Shown here: one piece after another, positions 1-15,340 of the stretch
How the letters are laid out: the number at the start of each line of letters is the position of its first letter
Position numbering within the stretch: the first letter of the stretch is position 1
DNA from: Gymnogyps californianus
Lineage: Eukaryota > Chordata > Aves > Accipitriformes > Cathartidae
DNA length: 64,000 nucleotides
NCBI RefSeq assembly: GCF_018139145.2
Contig: NC_059482.1
Location: 4,104,294-4,168,293, forward strand
Direction of reading: 5' to 3'
The notes under the pieces: model-generated
The model's database searches: none
What the model was told of the DNA's origin: nothing
The model's input: only the letters and a program-made list of their open reading frames with translations
Made by a program: the position numbers and the translations under genes

Positions 1-3000
1 GCATTTCTGAGGTACAGGTCTGATTGTCCGGCAGTTAAATTAATGGCCAGTTGAAAGCTCAGTGCTCAAATGATTCAACAGAATATTAATTTGTCATCAG
101 TAAACACATACAACAGGAGTTCGATGAGAAATTCCTTGTACCTATTGAAATTAGCAAGATCTGGGCAAACTACCTGTGATAATTTCTTTGATGAATGAAA
201 CTTCCTCCTTGGCAGAGAGCACGCGTTGTAATTTTTCTGAATGTGCTTATTATTTTAAATTGTTTGTTCTATCATTGTCTCAGCAAATGAAGGGAAATGG
301 ATTGTTAGGAAATAAATACCTGTGGTTAGTCAATCTGTATGTTTAGTCACAAAAAGTGCATAATTTTCTGTTCCTGAATAGAAATCTATTCTTCCCCTGC
401 AATATTTTCTAAGCGTTTTCTGGCAAAACAGAACACTTTTGCAAATAAGCATAAAGAAGAAACAGTAACAAGCAAAACCAGGGTCTCCCAGTCAGATTAT
501 TGCATACTTCAATTTCTGTTCAGCTAGCCACTACACTGGGTAGTCCTGCTGACATGTTTCATTTCAAACTATGGATTGCATCCACTACTCTCAATCTTGT
601 GTATCCAGATCATTCTTCCCCTCAGTCATCCTCATTGTCAAAGAAAGGCACCTGCAAATTCCCTGTTACCCTGCAATTTCAATAAGCTCAATATAAATCC
701 AGCTGCAAAGATTTCACAGCATCAGGCAGGGAGATCATGTTAATAATTTACATCTACAGTGTTTAAGCCATATAAATCTCTGCAGGACTGATTATGTGCT
801 CAGCTCTGGCTTCAAACATTGCTACGCAAGGGAGCATAAAGTCAGACGAGCAGAGGGAAGGTGTCTTTCCTCTCCCTCCCAAACACTGTCCTCTCCCCTC
901 CCTGGTCATATAATCGATTTTTGTTTGAGCCCTGGAGAAGCTTTTTGAGTAGCCAAGTGAAGAAATAGCCTGACAGACTGCTCCCTGTGTCTAATCCTGC
1001 AAATCAGGACCAATAATCGTCTTAACTGTTCAGCAGATCTATTTTTAATGAGTGCCACCCACTATCTGACTTGCAGCTCCTGATTCCAGATGTGAAGCTA
1101 TTGGCTGGTGGCTAATACTGGACTTTCACTGGGACTGTATAATCCGCCAGGATTATTCAGTGAGATGCTTCCCTCTTCTTCTTACATAACCAAGGGGACC
1201 TTTCTTATTTATCATCAGAATTGAGTGTTTTCTAAATTCAGGCCAGAAAAGCTGTTCTCTAAACTCACCCACTGTACACTGATATGTATCCATTTATAAA
1301 TATAATATACTGAACTCGGATGACTAGGCTCCTAATTTCAGGGCTTTCAGCTTTTCAGTAATTGTTGCAATTAAATCTCAAATAATAATATATTTAACTT
1401 TTCACTAGATTCAAATTTTCCCTGGAAAAAAACCCCAAATTTTAATCATAGCCAAACCTTATATAACTCTTCAGGATATGATTCATAGCACAATTGCATC
1501 GGATGACAACTGCATTTTGAAAGATACACACATAGACATTAATGTTGTCTGCCAGAATATCAATTTTCTTTGAAACGTATAAACTCACACTGCCTTCCTT
1601 TGACTGAAGGAAGAAATCTGTCAATGTTTTTAAAGTTCAATATGAAATACCTCCGTTGCGACAAGAACTGAGTGGGAAGACTTTTCCTGTTCCCTGAAGA
1701 ACTGTAAGATTTTGGAAATGTTTCGTGTTGTGCATCAGGACAATCTATCAACACTTTGAAAATCTTCAAGGAACAGAAATCAGATTTCTTGTCATCAGCT
1801 CTGTGCAGCCGAAAAGTTTCATTCCTGTAATTTGAAAACATTTTGTTCCTATTTGAAGCATTTACAGTTTTTGAGCTGGAGATACTACCTAAGATATTGA
1901 AATGAAAAATTAATGCCTTCTAGAAAAACACCAATTTTCTTATTTTGAAAAGTATTTTAAAAATCATTAAAAATTAAGCCAAGAAATTCCTTTAAAAATT
2001 TGTCATTTACCAAAGGAAAAATTCTATTAATTTCAGGTAAGAATTTCTCAGGGTGACTATTTCTTTAGGAATAAATAGGTCTGTGGACTCAGTTACCTGT
2101 ATTATAGTGTCTGAATTAAAACAGTCAACTTGAATAAGAGCCAGAGAGAACTACTATACCTTGGCATTGTATTACTAGTGCAATATCCAGGGGAAGACAG
2201 GGAACAGTGGAGGGCAGCTGGCTGTTATCTGTTTAATGAAGTAGACATATGTTTCTACTCAGGAATCTTACAAATATTAAATATTCCTCATGGTTTAATT
2301 AAGGAAAATACTGCTACATGATTTTATTTTATGGAAATTGGAAGTTTACAGAGGCAAAAGCTGTGCCCATTTCGACTGTAATGTTTTTGGCTTTTCCTGT
2401 TACTCTCTAAAATCTCAATCTAAGAAAAAGTGGGATCTTTTCTTTACAACCTTTCTAAAAGAACATATTTCTTTAAAATACCCACTCAACAGGTAGTCAG
2501 AAGTGTAAGAACCAAAGGATTTCACAAACAAAAGCATTAATGAAATATATGTTTCTGGGTTTGACTTTTGTAATTGAAAACACAAAGCATTTCTGTGATT
2601 TCTTGACTACACCTATACTATGCCTTTCCTTCACACATTCCTTCCCACTTTGTCCTACCAAGCATTTCTGCAGTGACCTGCCCATTGCTGATGCCAGCCC
2701 CAGAGAAGAGCCTGCAGAAGTTTGACACGTGCCCTGCCCATCCAGAGTTGCTGGGAAAGCTTCGTAACTCAATCGGTGGGTTCACTCAGCCAGCCAGGGG
2801 ACACAGACAGACTGGGTGACTGCAAAAATGTGTTTCCTAGGAAACCAGAAAATCCTGCAAATGCCATATCGCTTGAAGAAAATAGTTCATTCAGTGATTT
2901 AACTACTTCCTCTAGATTTAATTTGGTCTCAACAACAATTTTTTTTTTTTGACTCTTTAAGTAGAAACCCCCCTCATTTTACTTTTATCCACATTTTTAA

Positions 3001-3027
3001 AACTATGTCACAGATAGTTCATAGGAC
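1..3027. other. Intergenic, no gene recognised
   Basis: AT-rich unique-looking sequence. Open frames reach only 60-93 codons, without family resemblance or exon-like borders. A T run lies at 2939-2951. Confidence 0.6.
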
Positions 3028-3112
3028 TTGGGCAAAGATATAACAAAGGTTGCCGGCAGGACTGGAGACTGACCTTTGATCTCTTGACCTTCTAGACCAG
3101 TGCTTCAACCTT
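3028..3112 (+). repeat. MIR-like SINE fragment (old)
   Basis: The order of motifs resembles the 3' half of MIR-type SINEs: a GGACTTGGGCAAAG core, then GGACTGGAGACTGACC, then AGACCAGTGCTTCAACC. The match is by eye to a remembered consensus and is clearly diverged. Confidence 0.4.
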
Positions 3113-6100
3113 TCTTTAGATGATTAATTTAAGATTTTATTTTCGTAAATTCTGTGGTTCTGTTTGGAAGGTTCAGGCTTTGTCATTATCATGTTTCAAT
3201 GACTGCAAGGGATTTCAAACCTATGGCATGAACGTACCAGCTACCACGAATTAGTCACACAGCTAAATGCAATGAGATTGCTCTGTGTGCTTTGTCCTTG
3301 ATTGCCTCTACATTGCAGAGTTGGAGATTTTTTTAACTCGTGCATTTTTTAAAACATTTGGTTAATTTTGAAAGGTCAAGTAAAATGTTTTCACATGCTT
3401 TGCATTTAATGTCATTTGAACAAAGGCTGGAACAAACAATTATGAGACGCAGCAAGATATTATGGGTGTGCAATCAGTGCCTGCTTAGCAAGTCTGGCTT
3501 GGGAAGAGCTGGAAGCAGACGCCACAACTCTTGTTACGGTGCTGTTTGAACAAGCTATCATCACATACGATATCCTTTGTTACTTTAGGAAAATCCCTAA
3601 TGGACTGGATCACTACAGCACTGTCATCTGATTTAAAATGAGAAATAGCCATAAACATCTGCTGCATCACCGTCCAGTTTGGCTTTACGAAACTCCTGGG
3701 TGTATTGCAACGAAGAAGCCATCATCTGTTGCTGAGGTCTTGCCCTTTCCATCTTCTGTGCGTCTACTAACTACCTCCAAGCACAAGAAAATCCATAGAA
3801 GGACTCGGAAGTAGAGCAGGACTGAGACCAGAGCTCAGTGGAAGATGTCACATTGCATGGTAGGTCAAAACATCCACGCAGTCACTCACAGTTACCCACA
3901 TACTCCCACATAAATACATGAGTGTACTTGGAGAAGCTCTGGCTGTGGAGTCACCCCACAAACGTCTGTGCTATTTGTTACACCTCCTCCTCCAAAGGAT
4001 CATGGCGATATGGGTCATATTTGGAGGAAGTTAATTGACTTTCCTGAGCTAAGAGGGGGATGAGCGAAGACTGACTATGAATCCGTACTATGAAATAGGA
4101 ATAAAAGCAACTTCAGTTGCTGTATTTATCGGTATGTTCATGTCATCTTCTTGCTTATTTTTCTACTGTGAAAGAAAATAAACTATAAGAGATCCATCAG
4201 CAGCTTTTTCTGTCTGCTTCCAGCTATGCTGTTATAAATATAATGGATTTGGAGAATGCATATTTCCTGACCTCAGTCAGGCTCCAACTCCAGTGAAACT
4301 CACGGGCAAGAGCAGCAAGTAGCAACACAGACCACTTGTGGGGTGACGGAAGACCCTTTGCCCTGACTGGCCGAAGATTTTCCCCAGCATTTTAGTTCAG
4401 CCTCAAACATTCATTCTGGATCCCAGTGTTTTCATTTTCCAGTGACTTTTGCCAACGATAGACCTCAAAAAGTAATCAGGGGCATTACACTGTAAAAAGA
4501 AAAACAACCCTCGGCAAATTGTCTTCTAAAAAAAACCCCTGTTATCTCCACACTGAATTAAAAATAAAACACATGCACGATAGAAAAAGAGAGAAAGGAA
4601 CGAGTCACTTGCCTTCACTGTTTGGCTTCTTGTGTATTGGCTGTGTTGTGCAGAATATATTATTCAACACCTCCAACAACATTTCACTTCCATGGACCTA
4701 AGGGCCTTAGGATTTCAGCAGACAGTTCTCACACAGTTGATTCAGTCTTAAAACCTCTCTGCTAAGTAAATTTATGTAATCCAGTGACAGATTGGACTCT
4801 TACTGTGTAGACAGAAGAAATAATCAAGTACAGGACAGAAAATCCCAGACACCCATATAACTTTACTGCCAGAGAAACCAGACGGTTTCTTAAATGACAC
4901 AGAACTTGTCAACAAATAGCAATAATGTAGTGAACTATGGCACGGAACGGCTTGACCCCTATTCTAACACATTGCTTGGCTTGTCCAGCTCGAGTCTAAT
5001 CTTTCATCTTTGTGGTCGGAGAAAAAGGAAATGCAAAGTTGACACGAGTCTTGCAGAAAGATTTTGGGGGCAACAGAGATGTGTTTCATCTCTATTTCAT
5101 CTCTCATATTGTATATTTCTTTGGTAGTTAAGTGGGACCAGTTGTGGAAGGAAGACATTTTTCCTTCTAGTTTTTCAGAGGCTGATTGTTTTTAAAATAA
5201 GGTCTGTTTATATATGTTACAGCTCTCTGATCTGTGGCACACAAGTTAGCACATCCATAGCACAGGCAAGGCCAGCAGCTCCATGCCAGGGAAGGCTGCT
5301 GCAGCATCTTGATACCAAACTCGCTCTCCCTTCCCATTGAGGAAGTCATGGAGATGGGACTCTGCTCCCTGCCACATACTTTCTCTTAATTACAGCGAAA
5401 CCCAGACCACAACGTTTCTATGTTTCAAATGTCACCTCACAGAAATCCTCCCTGGGTTAGTTAGCACAGGCTCCCCAAACCCTGCGGAAAACATCTGTCT
5501 TGTGTAGATGATTAAATACAGGAATGGTAATGTTGTGCAGTTCAACCTCCTTCTCCACAGGAGTCAGGGGCCACCCCCAGAGAAGCTGCCTCTTTTCCCA
5601 GTCATGCATACAAGAAGAGAATTGTAGCTGATCTTAGCAGATCGATCCGTGATGAGCATTTCAGCCCAGGACTCTGAAGGCTCGACTTTGCTAACATAGA
5701 CAACAAATCTCTCAAGAGCTTAATGAAGCCAAATCTCATCCCAGTTCATTGTGTTCCAAGCCTAGGGCTATTACATTTGTCCATGATATTTGTAAGCAAG
5801 AAACAGTTTCCCACAGATAAAATATTTAGCCATTAGAGCCAACAGACTGGATTTACCTAGGTAACTTTCCTTCTCTTCTAGATAAGCGCGTGAAATAATA
5901 GATGAGCAGATACTTCTGCTGTTCACATTTACAAACCGGCATTCATCATGTTGTCCGCCCCTGCCTTACAGTCACTGCTCTAAGTGAGAAAAGCACATTC
6001 ATCCGTCCAAAGCCTCCAGCGTGTTTGGATGGAAGGAAAGGAAAAAAAAAAAAGGCAACCAACCTTTAGTGCAAGGGCTTGGGACATGCTGATACAGGTG

Positions 6101-9100
6101 TGACCCTTAATAGCTTGTGACAAACCAGAGGCTCCAGCTGTCCGCCAGGAAATGAGAGGGAGGTCAGTGCCTGTGCAGCAGATACTTGGCATCTGATAGC
6201 CACTGTTCCCTAAAGAAACGAATTGAAAATGTTTTCTTCTGGCCACCACTGACTTTGTGTCAACATCTACCTTCCTCCCCATGTCCTGCCTGCTTTTTGG
6301 CTTTTATTTTGTAATGTTGCCTTGTTGAACCTGGATGGCTGTAGACTTTTGCAGCCTCAGGCAAACATTAGCAGATCTCTCCTTTGTTTCTATCCAAACT
6401 AATTTTTTAATACTTTTTAATTGGGTTATTTAGCATAATGTCACAGAATTACCTTTTCAGCTAAGAAATAACAAATATTTTAACAGATTTTGTCTCCCTT
6501 GTCTTGTTTTTCATTCCCTGATCAGCAGTACCTTGCTCAGTGCCTCATGGAAAAGATGTTGCAGAAAGGTTACTGCATCCCTCAGACACTTTCAATGTTC
6601 TTTTTTTTTGCCCTCATTTTTCTCTATCCCATGTGATTTTTTCCCCTCCTCTTCTTCTCATTTTACTGTTTCCTTTGATTTTCTGTCTTCTTTATCTTTC
6701 TCCTTTGTCTTGAGCTGCAGGTGCCCCGCAATACCCCCAGTCCTTCCAGCTGCTTTTGTTTTTCAAATCCCTGCAGCTGCAGGCAGGAAAAAAGCAGGAG
6801 GGATGAGGGTCCTGCAGTCATGTGCTGGGAAGCAAGAGGGAAGCCAGGAGCCAGAGGTGGGCAATCCAACCAAGGACTGTGAGGGACACCAGCCTTGAGA
6901 AACGAACACACTGTGAACATAATTGGAAAACACAGCTAAAAATTATAACCAGAGAAACTGCGGGGGCTGACGGTGAAAACTTCCATTTAATTTCAGTGCC
7001 TCCTGGACTCCTCACTCCCTTAAGATACTTTCAAATTGAGTTAAATCTTGTGGTCCTCAGACAGGCAACTTTCCCACTGACTATTATTAAGCATCCTGCT
7101 CACACACCTCCTGAAGGATGCGTCAGGCCCTGTTTCCACAACGAAGAAATTATTTATTCCAAACTGACAGACCAGATGGACATACAGATCTCCAAAGATG
7201 TTAATTCCAACACCCATCCTCTAGTTTGTTTGAGGCAACCATAGTAATGTAAATAAATGCCTTGGGCCTGACAGAAAGCAGGCTTTTGATTACATTAACA
7301 GCTAGTTTTCCAGCCAAAAGTGGTAACAAATTAAATAGCCATCTGAGATGTTAAATAATAAAGCCATGTATTCTGGCACAAATTGCCATCTGTGGCTTGC
7401 TCACTGCGGGTTCAGTCTTCAAAGGCACTGAGCGCCTCAGCCCAGATCCAGCAAAGCATGTGAGTGACTGGTTAGTTTTAGACACATGTAGTAGCAGTGA
7501 AGCCCAAGAAACAACTCACATAATGAACATTAAGGCTGTACTTAGCTACTTTGCTATAATAAAGCCAGAAAATTCAACTGAACATTTAATATATACATGA
7601 ACATTTAATGTATATGTGAACAAGCACCTCCTTAAGTAAAGCAAGCGATGAGTCACTTCAGATTTGCACTATTAGGAATAATACCCTGCAGTAGATACAG
7701 ATAGCTTGTATTACTTTACAACAGTTAATATTTAAACCTGAAGCAATAAAATTATGGTAATTCAGAGAAAAGATTGGACATGAACTTCTAATACAATTAT
7801 TTTAGCAGACCCCACAAGCAATGTTTCTCGTAAAGGGTTATTTCATGTTTCTGAGGTTCACAAGCTCCCGTGTAAACATTTGCTCTGCACAACAATGTGG
7901 TTGAAGAAATGTCAGTTCTGAAACATAAAATCCCACTTCTTGAGGTCTCACAGGTTACTACCCAGGTGTTCAAGTTCTCTGCATGGCAGGTAACTTTGTG
8001 TGAAAGTGTTTCAGCTAAAGCCATTGCTGCTAAATAAAGGAAAAAGCCAGAAATTGCCAGCTCCACAGGTGTAAACTACCTGCCCAGCCTGCAAGTAGCA
8101 TTTTCATTGCAGCATCATTGTATAGAATATATGCTTTAAGGTTTCACAGCAGTAATACACAAGATTAAGCCATGTAGCCAGTATTTTCAATTTTATTTTC
8201 CACTCTTTGGTGCTTTCCCCTCTTTCTTTAAGTTTCAGGTCCAGCAAGTTGGCGATTCTGAAAGTTTTAGCCCATATTAAATAAAAAATTTAAAAAAAAA
8301 AGAAATTCAACACTAAGACTTCATGGTTGCAATGAAAAGATTAAAAATGTAGTCTAAATACGCCTTTCGGAACCAAACAGGAGGTACAAGTAAGAGAATA
8401 TCTTCATTTTTTTATAAACCAGTAATAGTTTAGGAAGCTTAAGTTGTGATTTAATGGCAGGTGTTGGCCATGCTATTGTTAAGCACCTGCTCCGTCCTTA
8501 AGAAATCCTTTTGGCTCATTTGACTTGCTGACTTAAATTAAAGTATGTGAACAAGTGTGTTCCTAAACCAGAGCAGCTGGCAGGAAATATTCCAGCAAGA
8601 CTGAATTTTAAGGTAATTGATCTCCAAACTTCTGCAACAAAATTCCCTGCTCTACTTGCCTACACAGTCAAACTGAAACAAATTCTGTACTAGAAAGAAA
8701 AGCAATTGTAGATCATTTTGATCATTGTTTCAAGCACTGAAGAGGGACTTGCAAACAACTTCCAATAGTTTCAATACTGAAGAAATGTACTTGTTCTTTA
8801 TATTGGCAGTGTGTTCATTCCATATTTAAAATCGAGTGCTCTCTAGCGTGAATGCCCTGTCAGAGTGCAAACATGACATTGCACAGACATGCAAGGGGAT
8901 AAAAATTTTGTCCAGTAAGTGCCCATGGCAGATGCTCGATTCCCCAGGAAACAGTGACATCAAGTGAGATGGGACAAGGGTCCATGCTGATTGCTCATTG
9001 CGTGAGTGTCCGTGTGTGCTCCTGCAATGCACTGTGTCTACTGAAGCTGCAATTAATGAAGAGTTATTAGTCATCTTGCTGCTGTACCCACTTCTGCCAT

Positions 9101-12100
9101 CCTGACTTCGCACTTGCATTAAATAGCACCTTATTCTGAGGGCCCTCTTTCTGCCAGATTTCCAAATGACGCACTGACTCGATGACTGTTGAGGAACGTG
9201 TTTCGCAGTGAGTCCACACCAGTTGCCCGCTCCTTCACTCCTCACCAAAGAAGATCTGCTTCTAGTTTCTGCGAGCAGAGATTTCCATCTTTGCAAACAT
9301 CCATTTCTGTTCCAGCCCAGGGACAGCTGATCCCAGCGGACTTGTGCAGAGGAGGGCTGGCAGCTGAATTATCATGTCATGCAGCACATGAAATCTTCCT
9401 TTGACTACTGGGACGGGCCAAGGTCCTCTTGGCTCACTGATAAATCCACATGAAATACAGAACTGTCTTATGCATCAGAACATCTTTGGGGTTCCTTTGT
9501 ATCAATTAATACTATAATGCTAAATATATTTATAGTACTTTCATTATAAAGGCTTTGACAACCTGACCCGTTTGTCTGTATATAACTTAGGTCATTCAGT
9601 TTGATTTTACTAACTTTCTGCACTCATCAGTCTCTTGATTATCTTCTGCTACTTCGTCATGTGCTTTTGTGGTGTCATTAAGAAAACAAACTAGTAAGAC
9701 TTTGGTGTCATCCCCTCTGGCTTTATATTTAATCTCCCTAGAATTAAATATAATGTTTAATTTCTTTGAAATGTTGAGAAGATGCCTTGAGGCAGACTAT
9801 GGGACAAAAATTTCCTTTGTTGTAAAAAAATACCACAGTGACTATGCTGCATGTTTATCATATCACCAGGCAGACAGATGATACCAGGAAATGCTGGTCC
9901 TGCAATTTCTCGTGATGCCATGGGGAGGGCACTCAGCATAATTTCATTTTTTCTATGCTGTTGCCTTTTTTTAAAATAGATGGCCACCAGTTCCAGATGT
10001 CTATAAAAATTAGACCATCTGAGTAATTCAGTACTCCCAAGTACTAGCACTGTGTAAGCAGAACAGATGGCCAGTCCTACAGCCTTGGACGTACATTCTC
10101 CTGACGTGCGAGATGGAAACTGCAGCGCAGGAAAAGTAAGGTATTGGGCTTTTTATTAGCTTTATCGGGTGACTGACATTTTGCTGGAAGACAGTCAGGC
10201 TATTTCTGGTTGCCATGTGTGCTGCTGCTCATACCTAAAATGGAGATGAAATTGTGGAAAGATGTGAAAATTGTCATGATGCAGCAGAGAACAGAAGGAT
10301 GAAAGTCACTGGTCTAGACAGATTACGACAGAATCACATATTTTTAATTTAATATTGAGGGACATTTCTATCAGCATTGGCAATGAGTGGACACATTCTG
10401 CTCCATGACAAAATAACCCATTGGCTCTATACAAAGAAGTGGTATTACACATGTAGCAACAAATGATAGTAAATACATAAAGAGATATTATGGGCTTCTT
10501 GCATCTAAATGTCTAGATGAAAAGCTGTAGATAGGTACACATATAAAGAAGTAATATCTAGACAAGCAATAAGCTGTCAAGGTTTTAGTGCCTTGGTACC
10601 TCATTAAATACAGGCCTAGAGCCAAATTTTCTCCTAACTTTCATATTATTGAAATAAAAATGACAGAAAAATAAATTCAGCCCTGCCTTAGCTTTGTGAT
10701 TTAGCATCTCTGATCAGCAACAGGTTTTTCACAAAACCTTTCAACGTCTCTGGAGAAAGAAAACCTAAAATTGTGGCTGCACTGGTTTATTCCATGATTA
10801 CGTAAAAATGTCTCTATTTCCAACATAGTTATATTACAAGAAAAACCTATTCTCTGATGTATTACCAGAAGAACACACATTTGGATAGTTTTCATATCCT
10901 AAACTTAACAAGAATCAGATAAAAAGTTGCTGCCATGATATTTGTATCTTTCTGTCCACATAGCAGGGGTCAGTTGGGATCTTTGCAAAGATGCTGAGCT
11001 ATATGAGTAAAAGCAGCCATCTCATGAGGTGGCTCAACTTTGCAAGGCAGGACTGTGTTGTTGATGCTCCTTACTGCTGCCTTTCACTTTGCACTTAGCT
11101 TACATCTTCAGCTCACTGACGTATTTGCTTTCTCTGGGAAACCATGTCATATTCTACATGTGAACTGATCATACCATGTACTGCTGGAGGCAGTATGATG
11201 TTTACATGTGCAAAGAATAATTTTTTTTTCTGCAAATAACAAAGGTATTACGATATTTATCTTATTCCTCAAAAATATGATGCACTGTTAATATAAAGTA
11301 GTGCAGCAGGGTGACATAGTAACAGTAACTCCATATTAACATTCCTATCTGGCATGTTAGTCCAATTACCTTTAATAATCTAACGGGACTAAGATGTGTG
11401 TTAAGTCACCTTGAGGCAGAGCGACATCTACACAAGTTATTTGCACAAAACTCTGGTTTCTAATGTTTGAAGTCTTCTGCTGGTTTTAACTCATATTCAC
11501 TCTAAAAATTGTACACTTTAAATGAAAAGCTTTAGAAGCTAAGTTCCTCTGCTATATTTCCAGAAAGGATGACTCTAAATCTTGCTCCAGTGCTCATATT
11601 AAAGTTGTGTTGACATATGAAATGAACGAATGATTCTTTATGTTGTCTTCCATATACGATACTTGGCAACAATAGGCAGGTTAATGTCTTCCAGGCTGGG
11701 AAAGTGAGAAGTAAGAGTACCCCTGAGAGTGCTTCCAGATACAGTCACAACATACATTCTCAATAGGACCGGGGTCAGTTAATTTTATAAAGATCATTTA
11801 CAATCCAGGCATTTTCCTGCCAGCTATTCTATGTTCAAAAATTATTACATCTGTTCCTAACCGCATTAATACATTATGCAAGCCAATCCCTGCTGTGCAG
11901 ACTCAGCATATTACTGGGTTGCCTGAACTGTTGCAAACACTATGCAAACACTCTCAAGGGTTTGATCCTTTCCTAAGTTGGTACCAAAATTTCCATTATT
12001 TCTGAAAGTGCAGGATAAAGCTCTGGTTTTGTGGTTGTGGGCCCCCAATCAGACTGCTATGCAAGGTGCTGCACAACACCACAAGTTCCCATCTTTACAC

Positions 12101-12187
12101 TCTGAACTATTTTGGTATCTGTAGCCCAGGGATGTAAAGAATATTATAGTGTCTCTCTTGAAATAAGTGGAGATCAATAAAGCTGAC
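3113..12187. other. Intergenic, no gene recognised
   Basis: Nothing beyond low-complexity tracts (A run at about 6040-6052, pyrimidine-rich 6595-6715) and the 19-bp tandem repeat at 7579. The longest open frame (156 codons, minus strand, 8826-9296) has biased, low-complexity-like composition and no recognised domain. Confidence 0.55.
7579..7621. repeat. Tandem repeat of a 19-bp AT-rich unit (about 2.3 copies)
   Basis: TGAACATTTAATATATACA (7579-7597) is followed by TGAACATTTAATGTATATG (7598-7616) and a further TGAAC start. Replication slippage is the simplest explanation. Confidence 0.8.
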
Positions 12188-12390
12188 AGGAGAGCTGGAA
12201 AACATCACTTACAAGGAAAGAGTGGGACTGGGAATGTTTAGTCCAGACACTAAAAGAAGTTATAACAGCCTTAAGCTACACAAGATGATTTTGCTGACTG
12301 CTCTTCTCCTTGCAGTTCTCCATACCCACTGGTGATGGGCAAGAAAAAGCGGGTTTGAATTGCAGAAGGGAGTTGGAAAACTAGGAAAAA
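12188..12390 (+). repeat. Ancient CR1/L3-like LINE fragment
   Basis: Blocks match the C-terminal RT region of older CR1/L3 elements in order: GAGCTGGAAAACATCACTTA, GGGAATGTTTAGTCCAGAC, ATAACAGCCTTAAG, then TTCTCCATACCCACTGGTGA and GGGTTTGAATTGCAGAAGGG. These correspond to the element's LFSLQKRR, ITVFKY, LFSMSTEGR and GFKLQKG blocks. Many indels break the frame. Confidence 0.6.
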
Positions 12391-15340
12391 ACCAACAACC
12401 GTCTTTCTGCTGTTAGAGAGAGGTCAGCACTGGCAGCACAGGAATGGATCAACATGGGATGTTCTCAATTTGCCATTAGGGCAAAAGAGGGAATGGACAG
12501 CAAGGGGATCAACTTAGGCAAGTATCTGTTAGAAATGGGATAGAAATAGTTTAAGCCTGCTTTGGGATCAGGCTTATGTGGCCTCTAGAAATTCTCTCCC
12601 TCCCTATTTTTTATTACTTTGCGTTAAGTATAGATGGAAGATTTCTGCAGTCCCTCTAGGCATAGATGATTCTGAAACTGCTCAAAGGCAACAGTATTCC
12701 TCCCAAGGAGAGTCTCACCCAGCAGCAGGGGATATATGGGTTGTGTTAACTATTCCTGTGTTCCTCAAGGAAGTAATTCATGTAAAGTGCAGCATTAAGT
12801 ACCTCCTCCCTCGGTTTCTTAACAAAAATGGTTATGGTAAAAGCAAACTGTTAGGTACTCAGAGGTCTGTGGGACAGTCTAAAACTAAAATGCTTTGCAA
12901 TAAGACTTACCTCCTACTTATTCCAATCCACAAACAATTTTCAGTCCCACCTGATGTTTATAAACCTCCACAGTCACACTGTCCTCCATCCTAATGAAAA
13001 TAACTACAGTACATGCACATTTTTCCCCAGCATGTGTATTTTTTGCCAGTGTGTAGCTTATGATCTGGGTACTTGCCAGACTGCTGGCATTTCAAAATTT
13101 ATCACATTCCCCTTGTTCCGTCCCTCTGAGGTACTCACGTTAGGCTGAAATTATAATCTAGGTATTTCATTTTGCTCAATTATATCTTACTTATTTTAGA
13201 AAGACATCCAAAGAAGGAGAGAAAAAAAAGAAACATTTTTTTTATTTGGAGCACATCACTGGAGCAGACAATGTACTCTTGATCTACCTGCTTCTTTCTT
13301 TCTGTTTTACAATTTCATTATTTACTCTTGATATAATACATGAATAGACACAATAGAATCCAATGGGAGATTTATAGCAGTGAGAAAACTAACCACTGAG
13401 CAAACTTGCAGTGAGAAGAGTGAATGCTTTGGGTGGCCACAAGCTAGTGGGATTGACACAAGACCAATGGAATCAGTTTTGTGACCCTGTTACACAGATC
13501 AGAATAGATGCTATAGATCCCTTTGGTTATAAAACTCTCCCCAGTATTCATGTACACACAGAGGTATAGAGACAGGTATTTCACAGTTCTGTTAATGGAG
13601 CAAGCTGAAGTTTCTCAGCTGGTCTTTCAGAATAGAGAGTTATTAAGCACAAAGCAGTACGGATGGTTGAAATAGTACTAATGCTGGGAGACAGTCATAT
13701 ACTCTGTATTGTAAGTACTTAAATTCTAGTATGCTGCAAGAATACCACGTATTTGAGAGGAAAAGTGTTGGCTGAATCATGCTCTGCAGAAGCCTGTTGA
13801 CAGGTAAGAGAGTGGCATAATCAGGTATCAGATGTAATTATACTTCTTAGAGTAACCTGTAGTCACACGACTCCTTCAGTCAAAAACTACAGTAAGTGTT
13901 GCCTGTGGATATACTGAACTGCAAACGAATGCCTGGGCACCCTTATAATTCCTCATCATTGAAGCAAATGCTTTTATATTTAATTATGGCAGAGAACTGT
14001 CAGAAGAACATGTCAGACACAGAGAAAGGTAAGGATTAGTTTCTTTTTGCTTAATGAGCACTGTGTTGCCAGTGTCAGGTATACAAAAAAACAATCTAGA
14101 GATCAGCTTCACATACAATACAGGTCAGCAGAAGTCAGCAAGTAACCTGAAGACGGCTTCACTGCCCTGTAGACATAGGCTGTAACCGAGCAGTTTTAGT
14201 ACTTAACAGTGCAGTCACAGGATGTCATCTTCCCTGCCTATACAGCTAGAGTTTGCTTGTACATCTGCTTTTCCTTTTTCCTTTACAGATCTTAAGCAGA
14301 CAATAATGGTTAAAAATATAACCCCTTCCCCCGATTTCAAACAAAAATTAGCACTAAGAAATAAAACATATTCTTAAGTTATTGCAGAGGCTGAGTATTA
14401 AAGCTACCACATAAATGGACTGCAATGCTGCTCAGAACTCTGAATTCAGACCAGAAATTTGGTTTCATTATGTCACTTATTGTAAGAGAGCTATGACAGT
14501 CTTACCAGTTTGATGAACTTGTCAAACAGAGTAATTTCATTAATTAACTTCTGCCTTGCTCACTATTCTGCTGTACCTGAGACTGCTAGCATCATTAGAA
14601 ATCTCTGAGCACTAGAAATCATAATAAATGCACCAGTAAAGTTTGCTTCTCCTCTGAACACTTAGAAAACTCCACTTAAGAGGATGGCAGCTTGACTAAT
14701 ATCCACGCTTGGAACAACCTGTCTCTGAAGTATCTTATTATTGCAGTCCTTCTTGGGTTGAACAACAGCTTTAGATGAGCAGAGATTACAAATTTTCTAG
14801 TGGACTACACAGCAATTAACTTGCTTCTAGCCCTCAAAATGATAATATACCAGATGACACTTTTGTTATTAAAGAAGTTATTGAATTTGTTTTAAAATTT
14901 AAAACCTGTGACCAATTTGTCCTGAGTCTTAAAGACAGACAGCTACAAAAGCTACATAACAAAAAACACTGGGAATGTTTTAAAATTCCTCAAAATGTTT
15001 TTTTGTTTTGATGAGTGCTGGATAATGTGGGCACAGCGCAGTGTCCTGGAGGTGCTGGCTCCCACCGGCGGTGACCACAACATGCTCAGAGCATCTCCAC
15101 AGAGGTCCCTGCTAGGGATGGGGCAAGAAGAGCACGCCAAAAAGCGTATCTTCAACCTAGTGGAGCCCTAGCCTACTGCTAACTGTGGTGGGAAGGAGGT
15201 CTGGAAGGTGAAATATCTTCTTCCACACATTTTGGGCAGCAGGGTAAGAAATGGCAGGAACACGAGTACAAAGTGAGACCATGCTCTGCTCAAGAAAACC
15301 CATCCAAGAAGCACCACAAAGTCAACCTCCAGTTTCTCAG

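Noticed and set aside
8826..9296. 156-codon minus-strand open frame, the longest outside KCNG4 and CR1
   Set aside because: No recognisable domain, no splice-like borders tied to a neighbour, no start context of note; a frame this long can occur by chance in 64 kb.
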